The notes under the pieces: model-generated | Databases searched by the model: none | The model's input: the letters and a program-made list of their open reading frames with translations, nothing else | Told to the model about the DNA's origin: nothing | Assembly: GCA_026119855.1 (NCBI GenBank) | Contig: JAOWBW010000025.1 | Span: forward strand, 992,001 to 1,056,000 | Origin: Campanula takesimana | Lineage: Eukaryota; Streptophyta; Magnoliopsida; Asterales; Campanulaceae | Length of the DNA stretch: 64,000 nucleotides | Direction of reading: 5' to 3' | Program-made: the position numbers and the translations under genes | Shown here: positions 20,842 to 33,214 of the stretch, one piece after another | How positions within the stretch are numbered: the first letter of the stretch is position 1 | Layout of the letters: every line of letters starts with the position of its first letter

Positions 20842-23821
20842 TGTAACGACCCGAAAACCCGCCTCTATTTTCTTGCTAGTAAATAATTATTTATTTATTT
20901 AGTTATTTATTAGTTTAATTATTTTATTAATTATGTGTGCATTTTTTGTTTCATAATATTTTATGCCTAGCATTTTAATTGATCATTTATGCTACTAGTG
21001 TAGAGTTATTGGGTCTTAGTTGTTAGTGGGGAATAGGGGTTATGTGTTAGTAGGGCTAGAGGGGGCCAAAGTGTAAGATTTTAAATTAATAATCATCAAC
21101 TCCCTCCCTCTCCCTCACCTTCTCTCTCTTTTCCCTGCACACACACACACACACACACTTAATCTCTCTCTCTCTCCCCTCCATTGTTGTTGAAAAGGTA
21201 AGAAAACTCTCTTCCTTCTTCCTTCATTTTAGTCATCTTCCTCCCTCTATTTCTTATTGCTCTTTTTATGAAAAATGTTTAGATCGTCGATAGGATCGTG
21301 TTGAGCTAAGAAATTTCGAATTCCGTCATCTTTCATAAATTCCAAGTAAGTTACTAAATCCCCCTATTTATGCTTAAAATTCATCATGTATGTTGTATGT
21401 GTTGATATATGGGTTTATGTTCTTGTTTTAGAAATTTATACTTGAAATTGTGCAAGAACTCATATGAACTTGATTTTGGAAGCCATGGAAGAAATTGTTG
21501 TTCTTGAAGTGATTTGTGAAGATTAGGTGATGGATTGTTGGATTGGGATGATGAGTTATGTGTTGTTTGATATATTTGGAGTTAAATGGGGTCTTAACGG
21601 AGTTAGAATTTGTTTGGGTCGAGCTCCACAATGGTGGGGAGGTATAAGGGTTGTTATATCAGGATTTAGGACAAAAGGAGTGAAATTCGGGTGTATTTTG
21701 GGGTCTGGGCGGTCGCCCACTTAGTTTTGGGCGACCTCCCACTAAATCAGCCTCATTTAGCTTGGTATCAGGGTTCCGGGCGCTCGCCCACTCAATTCCG
21801 GGCGCCCGCCCACTTTTTCCAGAATTTAGGTCGATCTTCCGGAGGCCATAACTTCTTCGTCCGGACTCCGTTTTAGGCGTGTAAACTATCGTTTCGAAGC
21901 TCTCTTCGAGTACTACAATATGGGATAGGTTGTTCATTGAATTTCTAAGTTTTATACTTCGGGATTTTATTGGGTGTTTGAGGTTAAGAGGAGTTGTATC
22001 GATCCATTGTGATCAGGTTTTGCAAATCCAATTGAATGACTTTGTTGAGTTGTTGTGACCATCTTTGTGATATAAGTGAGGATTTCATACTTTGAGACCC
22101 TTTAATTGAAACTTATTTTACTGATTGAATTGATTTTAGGATAAGACTTGGTCTAGGTTTTAGGTGATATTCTATAGTACCTAGAGGGTTGTTTTGGAAC
22201 ACTAAAGTGTTGGGTTGGGTCCGTATGTGATCATGTATGAATAGGTGTAACCTTTTGGGTTCGTTTGGGGTGTTGAGAATTGGTTCGTTTATGAACGGAT
22301 GTAAAGCGTGATATGGTGATTGGGTACCTGTGGTTTTGATTAGCCTCTTTATGGTGTATTCATTCGGACTTTCTATTTGGAATTCTAGGTGTAAAATTAT
22401 AGGGAGTTGATAGTCTTAGTACATCTTCATGAGTAAACGTTTAGGGAAATTTTGGTAATAGTTATTGTACCAATTGTGAGCGACCGTTTGAGTTGTGCTC
22501 CTTATGAGTCACTCGTGGGTATCATCTTTAGGATGACTTTGGTATGGTCCCTTATCTTGGAATCATCATGTTTTAATGATCAATGTTGTTGGGCTTTCTA
22601 TGAGTAATCTTGTTTATCGTTGTTGGACTCTTTTATGAGAAACTTCTTGTGTTTATCGTTGTTGAACTCTTCTTGAGTAATCGTTTGCTTATTTATGGTG
22701 ATTAATTGGTATGGTTCCCTACTTTGGAACCTTTGGTTTTTTATCGAGCTAGTATTTATTACTTAGCATTTATTTGAAAGTCCAACTGGTTATTTGTGTT
22801 CGAGTCTGGCAATGGATAATGTTATAATGGCATGAGCCAAGTCCAGTATAGCATCGCCCATTGGTCCTTATTTTCCTCATCCAGATTGGCCTTGGTTGGG
22901 ATGAGCTAGCTTCCTTCGGAAGTAGCCTAGCTAACTTTTTGGGTTTTGACTTTGTGTCATCTCCCCTGTCCTTTGTGACATGTTACCTTGTTATGGTTCC
23001 GGTACCGGGGTTGTGATCTTCAGCTGTTTATGCTACTATGAAGATTGGTTGATTGATTGATTAGTCGGTTCTATCTGAGGTTCTCTTCAGATGTTATGCT
23101 GCTATGGTTGATGGATTAATTGGTTGGTCCTGACCGGGTTCTTATCTTTAGCCGTTTGTGCTTCTACGAAGATTGATTGATTGGTTGATGGTTTGGTTCT
23201 GCACATAGGCTTCTTTGTTATATCCGTTTGGTGAAACCTTGGCTCAGTATCCTTTGTAACGTGTTTATTTCAGTCTTATGTGCTGCATGATGAGTTAGTC
23301 ATTATTTCCAACCTGGTATGGACAGTTGGCGATAGGGAGCTTTCTCATTTATTGTTATGTGATTTACTTGTTCAGTTATACCGTTGATTTGCATGATATT
23401 ATGCCATGTAGCTGCATTAGTAACTTACTGAGATTTTATCTCACCCCGTTTCTTTTATCCTTGTTTTCCTTAACACCCCCCCAGGAAATCAAGTGGTAGC
23501 TTTATGAGGTCCGTTGGGAATCTTCTGAGCAGGTTGATCACCTTAGGGATAGTTGCTCTTCGGAGCCTTTATGTATTTTATTGTGGGTTCGTAGTCGTTC
23601 AGTGTTTTGTATACTCGGTTGTACTTTGGGTATTTTTGTTAATAGTTGTTCTTGCTTCCGCGTTTGTTTCTAGTCTCCGAGTTATAATCTCGTTGAGGTG
23701 TTGTTTGATGGTATTGGTTTCATAGTTGAATTCACGCGCCCGGTTTGGTATTTTGCATTTTGGAGATGTATATTATGTAAATTTTATGATTAAGGATTTT
23801 AGTATTTTCCAGGGCGTGACA
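20842..23821 (+). repeat. 5' LTR of element E
   Basis: Starts TGTAACGACC and ends GGGCGTGACA. It includes a TTATTTATTT-rich start, a CA/CT microsatellite (about 21138-21180), two donor-like GTAAG sites (21198 and 21346), the GC quartet at 21706-21813 and a TCCGGACTCCGTTTT block. I cannot place a TATA box with confidence. Confidence 0.93.
21706..21813 (+). promoter_or_regulatory. GC-rich quartet in E 5' LTR
   Basis: Four related motifs: TGGGCGGTCGCCCACT, TGGGCGACCTCCCACT, CGGGCGCTCGCCCACT and CGGGCGCCCGCCCACT. Each is a near-palindrome of the GGGCG..CGCCC type. The same four occur in the 3' LTR at 36875-36982. Confidence 0.75.
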
Positions 23822-23823
23822 GT

Positions 23824-23835
23824 TGGTATTAGAGC
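23824..23835 (+). promoter_or_regulatory. Primer-binding site of E
   Basis: TGGTATTAGAGC starts two bases after the LTR end. It is one transition away from TGGTATCAGAGC, the usual initiator-Met tRNA primer site used by C and H. Confidence 0.85.
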
Positions 23836-25510
23836 AATGGTTTTAGATCTTGGAAGAGAATAAGAACTCTGATATTGAATAGGTTTCAATACTTGGGTGT
23901 TACAAGTTTGAGCAGTTTAGAAAACTAAGTTTTCATGAAAGATCAGGTTAAGGTAGAAGTTGGTTGAGTTATAAGTCGTGATATTGACGTCGAGTGTTCC
24001 TTCTCTTGTGGTATATCAAGTATAGGATTGGCGCTGATAGTGTGGTTCCATTGGGGTTAGTTGGTTTGAAGACGGAGAGTGTGAGTCTTGGAGGACTTGG
24101 CGTGTCTGTTTTGTAAGTGGATGATGTTCCATGCTGTTTGCGCATGTTTGTCCTCATTCGGTGATTTATGATGAAGTGTATTCTCGAATACGAATTTTCG
24201 TGATTTCTTGCGGTGTATAAGGTGATTTAGTTATGTCACCTATTCAGGGTATTGACGAGTTGAGTAGTATGTTTTGGCTTTCTATGTGTCCCGAATCTCT
24301 TGGTTGCCATTGATTGGTAGTGAGTATTTCTATACTAGTTTGTGTGACTTTGCTTAGAAGCATAATGGATTATAAGTGGATGCACCTCTTGTGAGAAGTT
24401 ATATTAGTTTGCATGAAAGAAAAATGTTTTAGAGATTTGAGAAAGCTTAAGGATGAGTATTTCAGGAGATTCCCTTTTTGGTCACTAAATTTGTAAATAT
24501 TTCCGATCAGTCCTGTTTAGTTTGGGAAGCTTGGTTGAATAGTGTGGATTGAGATTTAATAAAGTCTTATATAATTCATCGAACTTCGAATTGGGTGATT
24601 TTGGGTCTAAACTTGATATTTTCAGGGAGTTCAATTAGGTCGCTATGACGAATTAGTACTTGTCATCTTATATTGGTGAATTAGTAAACTCCGAAAGTTG
24701 AGTTATGATACTTTTAGAATCATTTTAGTACATGACTAGAGTTGAGTTAAAGCAATACGAGTTGTGAGTATATTGTGGAAGATATAACCATTAATTATGG
24801 TAAGCGCGATAAGTTTAAAGCACTAGACGTATTTTGAGAAGGTGAGAATTTCTCGAGCAATATTAAATGCATTTTTGGGTTTTAGTGAACAGTTGTCACA
24901 TGGTCCGGAATCTTTTCTTTGTGGCGTTCTCGTTTGGATTAAGGATTTGTAAAGGAAGTTGGGTATAGATACTTGGGCATATTAAAGGATGCTATAATTT
25001 TGCATTTGGTCAGTTGAAATGTTATCGCTAATTGGATTATTATGTTGGTAATACTGTTTAGCATAAGTAATATTGGGTTAATAAATGTATATGTGAAAGA
25101 CTAAATTGGGTTAGCCATTGAAGATTTAGAATTTGTTAAAATTCATTTGGGTACATCAGCACGGAATATTAATTTAAATGGGAGTTAGAGGAAATCTTTT
25201 GAAGATAAAACTTGGATTGTTTTGCGGACTACTGAGTACTTGGAACTGTTTTAAACCTTCAAAGATTGGAGTAATGTAATGATAATAATTTCAGTATTAA
25301 TGTTGTTTCGTGGTTTGGACTGGTATCACTGTTATCTTAAAAGGTGTGATCAGTGTTATGTTTTCTTGAAGATATGTTAAGTTTTCCATTATAGTGAAAA
25401 TTGATAAATCCATTACCTCTAGTGATGCTTCCAAATAGAAATGGAGGTACGCAACGATTTTGGGCAATAAAGTAGTTGTACATGCTTCGAGGATTAACGC
25501 TTAATAAATG
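23836..25510 (+). other. E interior, left part, non-coding
   Basis: About 1.7 kb, T/G-rich and without a credible frame. It may be decayed or captured sequence. The right part continues at 35270-36000 after nested C. Confidence 0.6.
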
Positions 25511-25515
25511 GAACT
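25511..25515. repeat. Target-site duplication GAACT of element C (left copy)
   Basis: GAACT precedes TGTCGCGACC and recurs at 35265-35269 right after the other LTR. Confidence 0.94.
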
Positions 25516-27582
25516 TGTCGCGACCCCGAACCTTGCTGGCCCGAGACCGCGATCTGAACGTCGACTTAAACAATAAACTCTAAAATAATGGAGATAAAAA
25601 TTTCCTTTTATACCCAAAAGATGATAACACAAGGTTTTGTAAATCAACTTGAACAACAAAGTAAAACTAGTATAAACTCCATAAGCTTATACACCAAAGT
25701 TACAAAATACACAAATCCTAGTGACGTCAATGTTTGGTACAAATATCCCCAAAAGGTTACACATTGATATAATGTAAACCAACCTATAACAACTTTCCCC
25801 AAAAGAATGTATCCACACTCGACGTCCTCTTTCTCGTGATCAGCGAGACTAATCCTTAGCACCTGGGGGGGGGGGTTAAGGAAAAACAAAGATAAAAAGA
25901 AAGGGGTGAGATAAATCTCAATAAGTTACTAATGCAACTACATGACATGCTATGATGCAAGAAGCAATAAGCAATAATAAATATCACATAGAACATAGCA
26001 TTTATCACATAACAGATAACAGCGGAAATAAACACATAACAAAGGATATAGCCAAGGTTTTCCAAACCGAAGAACCAAATAAAGGTCGCTGCGCAGCTTC
26101 AATAATCAACAAATCATCATCTTCATAATAGCATGAAAGCTGAAGAGAAATCCCCGGTACCGGAACTAATAACCAAATGAAGCGTCACAAGGGACGGGAG
26201 ACATGCCACAAAGTCATGCTCCAAGTAAAGCTAAAATGCACACAAAGGAGCTAGCTCTTCTCACATCCAAGGCCAATCTGGAGGAGGGTAATAATGGGGC
26301 AAAACAATGGTCAACATCACAATGGACTTGGCCGTGCCATCATAATGTTTCGCATCGCCCAAACACACACAAAATACCAGCTGGACTTTCACGTAAAGGC
26401 AAATGAATAAAATACTAGCACAATAAACAACCATTGATTCCAAAGTAGGGAATCATATCAAGAAGCCACCAAGAAAGTGAAATGTACCCACAACGCACAA
26501 TTAAAGTGTTCCAATAATCTCAATTAACACTTAATTAATTTCAAACACAAACTTGATCACAAATGACCGAATTCTATCACTAGAGTGTACTACAATGATC
26601 ACTAAGGTCAACTAGAAGGACACCCAAGACTTAGACCAAAACGCATTCTTCAATCACACAAATTAACAAATGTAAACTTTCAGAGGTCTGTGCGGCCGCC
26701 CACCAGGGACTGTGCGGTCGCCCAAACAAGCCCTCAAACAAGAACAAAAGCTTTCAGATAGATGTGCGGTCGCCCAGACATTTTTGGGCGGTCGCCCAAT
26801 CTTCTGAACTGCTGGAATTCGGGGAGGAAGAAATGGGTTCTTCATTTTCTTACCCAATTCACCCACAACTCAAAATCAACACAACCAACAAGTTCCAAAA
26901 TGTACCAAAACGATTTATAACTAGGATGGGGATCCAAATAACACCATTTTTCAACCAAAACCAAGAATCAAACCCAACATTCACAAAATCACCATTTTAG
27001 CCAAAAACTCAAATAAATTCCAAATCAATTCCATACTTAACCAAACTTCAAATATAACAATTAAAGCATTTTAGAAACATGTTATGAGCATTTTAGCATA
27101 AAAATGGGGGAAAAGCAACTTACTTGAAAATTCTCAAAGATGACGGAATTCGAATATTTTTGATTCTACGCGATCCTATCGACGATCTAAACACATTTCA
27201 AGTTTTAAGAAATGAGAGATTATGAGAGGAAGAGGAAGATAATGAAGAGAGAAGGAAAGAGAAAGAAACTTACCCACAATGGAGAGAGAGAGGGAGTTTG
27301 CTGGGAGAGGGGGATGGAGAGAGTGAGGGAGAGGGTGAGGGAGAAGAGAAGGAGTAGGGAAATTATTTAAAAAAATTACATTTAGGCCCCTCCCTTCTAC
27401 TAACACAATACTACACTAACCCAAATGACCCAAATAAAATGCTAGGCATAAATTAATATAACGCATAAAACGCACACATAAATATTTAAATAAATAATAA
27501 TTTAAATAAATAAATAAGCAAAATAAATAAATAATAATTATTTATTACTAATAAAATAGAGCTTAGATTTCGGGTCGTGACA
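25516..27582 (-). repeat. 3' LTR of element C
   Basis: In element sense it starts TGTCACGACCC (27582) and ends GGTCGCGACA (25516). A TATA-like GGTATAAAAGG lies at 25606-25616 on the minus strand, about 90 bp before the LTR end. A GC quartet lies at 26690-26798. A CT-rich tract followed by a GTAAG donor-like site lies near 27270. Confidence 0.93.
26690..26798 (-). promoter_or_regulatory. GC-rich quartet in C 3' LTR
   Basis: In element sense: TGGGCGACCGCCC, TGGGCGACCGCAC, TGGGCGACCGCAC and TGGGCGGCCGCAC, in two pairs. The copy in the 5' LTR is at 34387-34495 and has one G to A change. The flanking word TTTCAGATAGATGTGCG (26752-26768) also occurs in the unrelated Copia solo LTR at 29579-29595. 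Confidence 0.8.
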
Positions 27583-27600
27583 TTCACTCCCCCTTAAAGA
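27583..27600 (-). promoter_or_regulatory. Polypurine tract of C
   Basis: On the minus strand TTTAAGGGGGAGTGAA directly precedes the 3' LTR start TGTCACGACC. Confidence 0.88.
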
Positions 27601-27631
27601 AAATTCGACCCGAATTTTAACGAGACTCACC

Positions 27632-28681
27632 TTAAACAAAAAGCCACGGAAATTTCCTCTCGATATCATCTCGGAGCTCCCACGTCGACTCCTCGATATT
27701 ATGATTCCTCCAAAGAACTCTAACCAACGAAATGCTTTTGTTCCTCAACTCTTGAACTTTGGCATCTAAAATCCGAACCGGTCGTTCCTCATAAGTCATA
27801 TCGGGCTCTATATCCTCCGGTACCCTCGGTAACACGTGAGATGGATCATGAACATACTTCTGAAGTATAGAAACATGGAAAACATTGTGCAGCCGGTCTA
27901 AAGATGGCGGTAACGCAAGACGATACGCAAGAAGTCCAACCTTTCCCAAAATCTCGAACGGACCAATAAACCTCGGGGCCAATTTGCCTTTCTTCCCAAA
28001 CCTACGAATACCCACCTTCGGAGATACTTTCAAGAACACAAAATCACCGGTCTGAAAACTAAGATCTCGTCTTCGGTTATCTGCATAGCTCTTATGTCGA
28101 CTCTAGGCTGTTCTCAATCGATTCCGGATAACTCTAACCTTTTCAACCGACTCCTGAAGCAAATCAATACCCACGATCTTCGCTTCACCGACCTCATCCC
28201 AACAAATAGGCGATCTACACTTCCTTCCATACAAGGCCTCAAACGGTGCCATCTCGATACTAGCCTGATAACTTTTGTTGTAAGAGAATTCCACTAAGGG
28301 TAAATGTGAATCCCAAGAATCGGAGAAGTCTATCGAACAAGCTCGCAACATATCCTCCAAAATCTGAATAGTCCTCTCGGATTGACCATCGGTCTGAGGA
28401 TGAAAAGCCGTGCTGAATCGCAAATCTGTACCCAAAGCTTCCTGAAACGTCTTCCAGAATCTAGAAGTAAATCTCGGGTCTCGATCTGACACAATGCTAA
28501 CCGGAACCCCATGCAATCTAACAATCTCATCAATATAAAGGGTCGCAAGCTTCTCCATCGAATATCTGATGTCAATAGGCAAGAAATGGGCACTCTTGGT
28601 CAATCTATCCACTATTACCCAAACACTGTCATACTTCCTACGGGTACGAGGTAGTCCCGTAACGAAATCCATAGTCACATG
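27632..28681 (-). pseudogene. C integrase core (second part) and chromodomain
   Basis: After the solo LTR the integrase continues with TMDFVTGLP (first Asp), VSDRDPRF (second Asp) and TDGQSERTIQ (Glu), so the catalytic triad is complete. A TAG at 28103-28105 interrupts the frame before SRHKSYAD, where CAG is likely ancestral. The C-terminal part has the KLAPRFIGPFEI region and ends with a chromodomain (RPVRILDAKVQELRNK, then VLWRNHNIEESTWE) at about 27632-27790. Chromodomains of this group are thought to guide integration to heterochromatin. Stop codon follows at 27632. Confidence 0.9.
28677..28681. repeat. Target-site duplication ACATG of the solo LTR (left copy)
   Basis: ACATG flanks the solo LTR on both sides (28677-28681 and 30171-30175) and lies within the integrase coding region of C. 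Confidence 0.94.
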
Positions 28682-30170
28682 TGTTGGTAGTGGTGCCCTA
28701 GGCACGTTTAATAAACGTTGTAATTGTTATCATTTATTTCATATCAATAAAGAGATGTTTTGATTATTATTGTTGTTCATGTTTACTTATAATAATCTCC
28801 ATCCCTAGTACTTGTTAAGCACTAGTATAAAGGCTAAATGATCATGGGATGATCATGTTAGGTTTATGGGTACTTGTTTGGAACAAGGTACTGGACATGA
28901 CCCGCTGTATGAGATTTATGTCATGGTCTATGTCGAACATATATCTCATATTAGTTATGTCATTTGAATCCTTAGACATGAAGTTATTATAGTCTTCCAC
29001 TTGATGAACATTATGTTTGACATATTCAAACGCTACTTTTAACCGAGTAGTTATAAAGGGTATGATTGGCATAATCGGATTCACGTAGGGAAGAATAATA
29101 AGCTAAATGGATTTGTCCCTCTTCAGAGAGATATCAAGCTTGGGCCTCTCGTAGGAATGATGTTGATGAAATGTTCGGCCGGACTCAAATGAATTGATTG
29201 GATCAATGTCATTTGGATTATCAACATATTCGGAATCGAGAAAGTATTGAACAAAACAAGTTGACTCTTTGACCATGACTTGTGTTCAATGATATCGTGG
29301 ACAAAAGGATTATGACATATTCTAAGAGGAATGCGAACTTGTATCTAGTTATACTATTTGGGTAGGTATGACGGTTTGCTAGAACCTAATCATATCTTAT
29401 GGTTTCATGTTTGAAACCATTGCCAACTTAGTATAATCCTAGAGGGTCACACACAATAGAACGAATCTTTAAAAGGACTATATTGGAATTTTGGAAATTC
29501 TGGACATTCTGGGGATGTGGGCGACCGCACAGTATGTACTGGGCGGCCGCACACTTAGCTCAGAATTGTACCAGTTTCTTTCAGATAGATGTGCGACCGC
29601 ACAGTGTATTCTGGGCGGCCGCACAGTACTGTCGGCTGGCACTTTCCTAATTCGATTTGGAATGTCTTTTGACACAAGTTTCCTATTTGGAATAGGTCTT
29701 GCTTGTGTATAAAAGGATGAGTTCGGCCAGAACTTCGGTGATAGCCTTTTGTGAGTCTCCAAAGAGTTTGAGAGAGGTTTTATTTTGTTCTAAGACATCT
29801 TTGGTTGAAGAACAAAATAATACACAAAAGAAAAATTCCATATAGTCATATCAATTGTGAAAGTGTGTTTCATAGTTGTTGGTCTAGCAACCAAGATCAA
29901 AGAAGCTCCTTTGATATTCGTTCGAAGTGTGGATACCGCTAGAGGGTGAAAATCATCATCTTCAAAGTTCGTGTTCAAGCTTTGTGATCGTGATCAAGTC
30001 TTCAAATCTCCACCAAAGACCAAGAGAAAATTTGATAGCCATCAAGGGTTAGTTTTATCCCATATTCATGTTATTGTATTTGATTTAATCATATGAACGG
30101 ATCTATGGGCTTTGGGTTTCAAAATTTTAAATGCTAAATTCCGCTGCGCATGTTTGATCGAAACCCAACA
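28682..30170 (+). mobile_element. Solo LTR of the Copia family of element D
   Basis: Starts TGTTGGTAGTGG and ends GAAACCCAACA, 1489 bp, flanked by ACATG. It matches the D 5' LTR (59047-60447) along its length, with indels including about 50 bp near 29137-29190. There is no internal sequence, so it is the product of LTR-LTR recombination. It keeps a GC quartet (29517-29627) and a TATA box TATAAAA at 29708-29714. With its target copy it adds 1494 bp, a multiple of three, to the integrase frame of C. Confidence 0.94.
29517..29627 (+). promoter_or_regulatory. GC-rich quartet upstream of TATA in the solo LTR
   Basis: GTGGGCGACCGCACAG, CTGGGCGGCCGCACAC, TGTGCGACCGCACAG and CTGGGCGGCCGCACAG. ACC and GCC centres alternate. 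The last motif ends about 80 bp before the TATA box at 29708. Confidence 0.8.
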
Positions 30171-30639
30171 ACATGCTCCCATTTCCACTCGGGAATCTCT
30201 AACGGCTGAAGTAGTCCCGCGGGTCTCTGATGCTCGGCTTTGACCTGCTGACAAGTTAAACACTTCGAAACGTACTCGGCTATTTCCCTCTTCATATTAA
30301 TCCACCAAAATTGTTGCTTCAAATCCTAATACATCTTCGTACTGCCCGGATGAATAGTATACCTCGATTTGTGACCCTCATCTAAAACTTGCCTCTTTAT
30401 TCCACCAACATCGGGTACGCACAAACGACCATGGAAAGTCAAAACTCCACTCGAACTCAAATAAAAATCCTCGAAGTTCTTTTCCTTCAATTTACCCATT
30501 ATCTTCACCAACTCGGGATCTCCTTTCTGAGCTTCCTTTATCCTCTGAATTAGGGTCGGAGACACCCTAATATTCGCAAAAATAGCCCCATGTCTCGATT
30601 CACGAGGAGACCAATCTCGAACATCCTCAAGCATTTTCC
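30171..30639 (-). pseudogene. C integrase, zinc-binding part and start of core
   Basis: Holds DEGHKSRYTIHPG, then CLTCQQVKAEHQRPAG (HHCC type), and WKWEHV before the solo LTR. A TAG occurs in HPGSTKMY.DLKQQFWW. This region joins directly to the RT end without an RNase H. The joint near 30635-30640 also shifts the frame relative to RT. Confidence 0.88.
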
Positions 30640-32342
30640 ATTCCCGAAGTCATCGGAGTAGCAATCCTCGAAAACCCCTCAATAAATCTTCGGTAATACC
30701 TGGCTAAACCAAGAAAGCTTCTAATCTCTGTCACTGATTCCGGTCTCTTCCAATCCACTATTGCCTCTATCTTCGAAGGATCCACAGAAATCCCATCTTT
30801 CGAAATAATATGCCCCAGAAATGACACCTTCTCGAGCCAAAATTCGCATTTACTAAACTTCGCAAACAATTTCTCCCTCGCAAGAACGGATAAAACTGTC
30901 CTCAAGTGTTGCTCGTGCTCCTCTCTAGATTTAGAGTAGACGAGTATATCATCAATAAAGACCACCACGAACGAGTCAAGATACGGATGGAAGACTCGGT
31001 TCATCAAATCCATAAACACTGTCGACGCGTTAGTCAACCCAAACGGCATAACCAAGAACTCATAATGACCATAACGAGTGCGAAAAGCAGTCTTCGGAAT
31101 ATCCTCCGATCGAACCTTCAACTGATGGTACCCACTCCTCAAATCAAGTTTAGAGAAAACCATGGACCCTTGAAGCTGATCAAATAAATCGTCAATGTGC
31201 GGTAGAGGATACTTGTTCTTCACCGTAACCTGATTCAACTTCCGGTAATCTATACACAATCTCAACGAACCATCTTTCTTCCGCACGAACAAAACCGGTG
31301 CTCCCCACGGGGAAACACTAGGGCGGATAAACTCTCGATCAAGCAACTCTTGCAACTGAACCTTTAACTCCTTCAACTCTGCGGGAGCCAACCTATACGG
31401 TGCTTTCGAAATTGGAGCCGTACCCGGCAAAAGGTCTATACAAAATTCAATCTCACGATCGGGAGGCATATCATACTCGGTAGAGAAAACATCGGGAAAT
31501 TCCCGAACTACCCGAACACTATCCAAACTAGGGGATTCCTTCCTAGTATCAAGAACACTAGCCAAGTACCCCTCACAACCACTATGCAATAATTTTCTCG
31601 CTTTCATATAAGAAATAAAGCGAACCTTTCTACTCAGAGGACAAGCCTCAAACACAAATTTAGGCACATCGGGAATAGAAAAAGTAACAGTTTTCTTACG
31701 GCAATCAACGGAAGCATGAAACTTGCTCAACCAATCCATACCCAAAATGACATCAAAGTCTTGGATAGGGAGAACTACCAAATCCGCACAAAGGACACGA
31801 CCACAAATAACCACATCACAAGCACGAAAGACTCGATCAGAAATCAAGCATTCTCCTATAGGGGTCGATACCTCTAGCACGTACGGTAAAGACTCAAATG
31901 CAGCATTTAACAGAGAAGCAAATTGCACAGAAATGTATGAATGAGATGATCCTGGATCTACTAACGCTCGTGCGCTCACATTAGACACAGAAACAATACC
32001 TCCAATAACGGATGGATCATCGGTAGCTTGTTGTTGATTCATGGCATAAACCTTTCCTTGAACTTTGGGCTTCCCAGCGGCATCCCTTTTCTGACCTTGA
32101 TTATTACCAACTCCTGACCCGGATGCTTGTCCTCTACCTCTCGGGCAATCTTTTACAAAGTGACCCATTTGACCACAATTGGTGCACCTTCCCTGCTTCT
32201 TCTAACACCGGTCCTCAGAATGACCCTCCTTTTGACAATACGAACAAAGCCTCCTAATTTGGTTCCCTTGGTTCCCGGAAGTGGTACCCAGGTTCCTTGG
32301 GATCGGTTGCCCTCGGGACTGAGATTGTCCCCCAAAGTTACC
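30640..32342 (-). pseudogene. C Gag knuckles, protease and reverse transcriptase
   Basis: Two zinc knuckles (CSYCQKEGHSEDRC and CTNCGQMGHFVKDC) are followed by the protease (ALVDPGSSHSYIS, catalytic Asp present), then RT with LCIDYRKLNQVTVKNKYP, FSKLDLRSGYHQ, MPFGLTNA and the FIDD box. The RT ends at SRIATPMT, where RNase H should follow but is missing. A TAG at 32202-32204 separates the knuckles; the frame is open from 32168 to 30627. It is in the same phase as the Gag frame upstream. Confidence 0.9.
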
Positions 32343-33104
32343 TCAATTATCAATCCTTGGTTGTGACTTGCTCTGCGCTCCTTGCTTACTCGGGTTGGCC
32401 ACCTCGGTCTTCCTCTTATGTTCCCCAATATCTTGCTCTATAAGATAGGCACGGTCTACCACATCCTGAAATGTCACAATCCTCTGGGCTATAAGTTGAG
32501 TACGGATGGAGGTCTTCAATCCCCTAATGAATCTCATAGCTTTTTGTTCCTCGGTCCTCACCAAATAGTCACAATACCGGGCTAATTCTGTGAACTTAGC
32601 CGAGTATTGAGCTATAGACAACAAACCTTGCTCCAAGTTGAGCAGCTCGATCTCCTTTCGGTTTTGATCAACAACCGGAATGAAATGTTCCTTGAATTTG
32701 CGCACAAACAACTCCCACGCATAAACCGTGTGAGTGTCATCCCAACTAGCTTTGACCCCTTTCCACCAATGCTCGGCGGCACCCACAAGCTTATAAGCCG
32801 CGAACCGGACCTTATCCTCATCCGTGCAACCAAATACCTCATAAATCTTCTCCATCGACTCAATCCACAACTCGGCTTTCTGAACATCGGGTTCCCCATT
32901 GAATTCAACCGGTTTCAGTTTCAAGAATTGCTCCAAACCATAACGGGGTGGTGCTTGCTCTACCCTCGGACCTTGATCATGTATGGCCTTCATGGCCGCC
33001 TCGAACATGCCTTGAAACATAGCACGTGCTTCTTCACTTGTGTCCTTCTGATTTGCATTACCGGTACTACCTTCACCACTCCTTCTACGAACCATTGTAA
33101 CCAA
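32343..33104 (-). pseudogene. gag: C Gag capsid region
   Basis: Retrotransposon Gag with the capsid signature AEHWWKGVKA, FKEHFIP and QYSAKFTELARYC. The first Met at 33104 or the one four codons later fits, since both lie shortly after the leader. A TGA at 32343-32345 ends the frame just before the zinc knuckles, which continue in phase. An autonomous relative would have one Gag-Pol frame. Confidence 0.9.
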
Positions 33105-33200
33105 GTACCTGCATAAAACACCAACCGTTAATCACTCCGCACACTACTACCCTCCTAGGCCATACTAGTCCACCTAGACTTATACTTAGAGCCAAACCAG

Positions 33201-33212
33201 GCTCTGATACCA
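33201..33212 (-). promoter_or_regulatory. Primer-binding site of C (initiator-Met)
   Basis: On the minus strand TGGTATCAGAGC starts two bases after the 5' LTR end. Confidence 0.93.
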
Positions 33213-33214
33213 AC

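Noticed and set aside
23504..23725. Hydrophobic frame in E LTR, also at 38712-38903
   Set aside because: Low-complexity T/G-rich LTR sequence gives hydrophobic codons by chance; no domain or supporting context.
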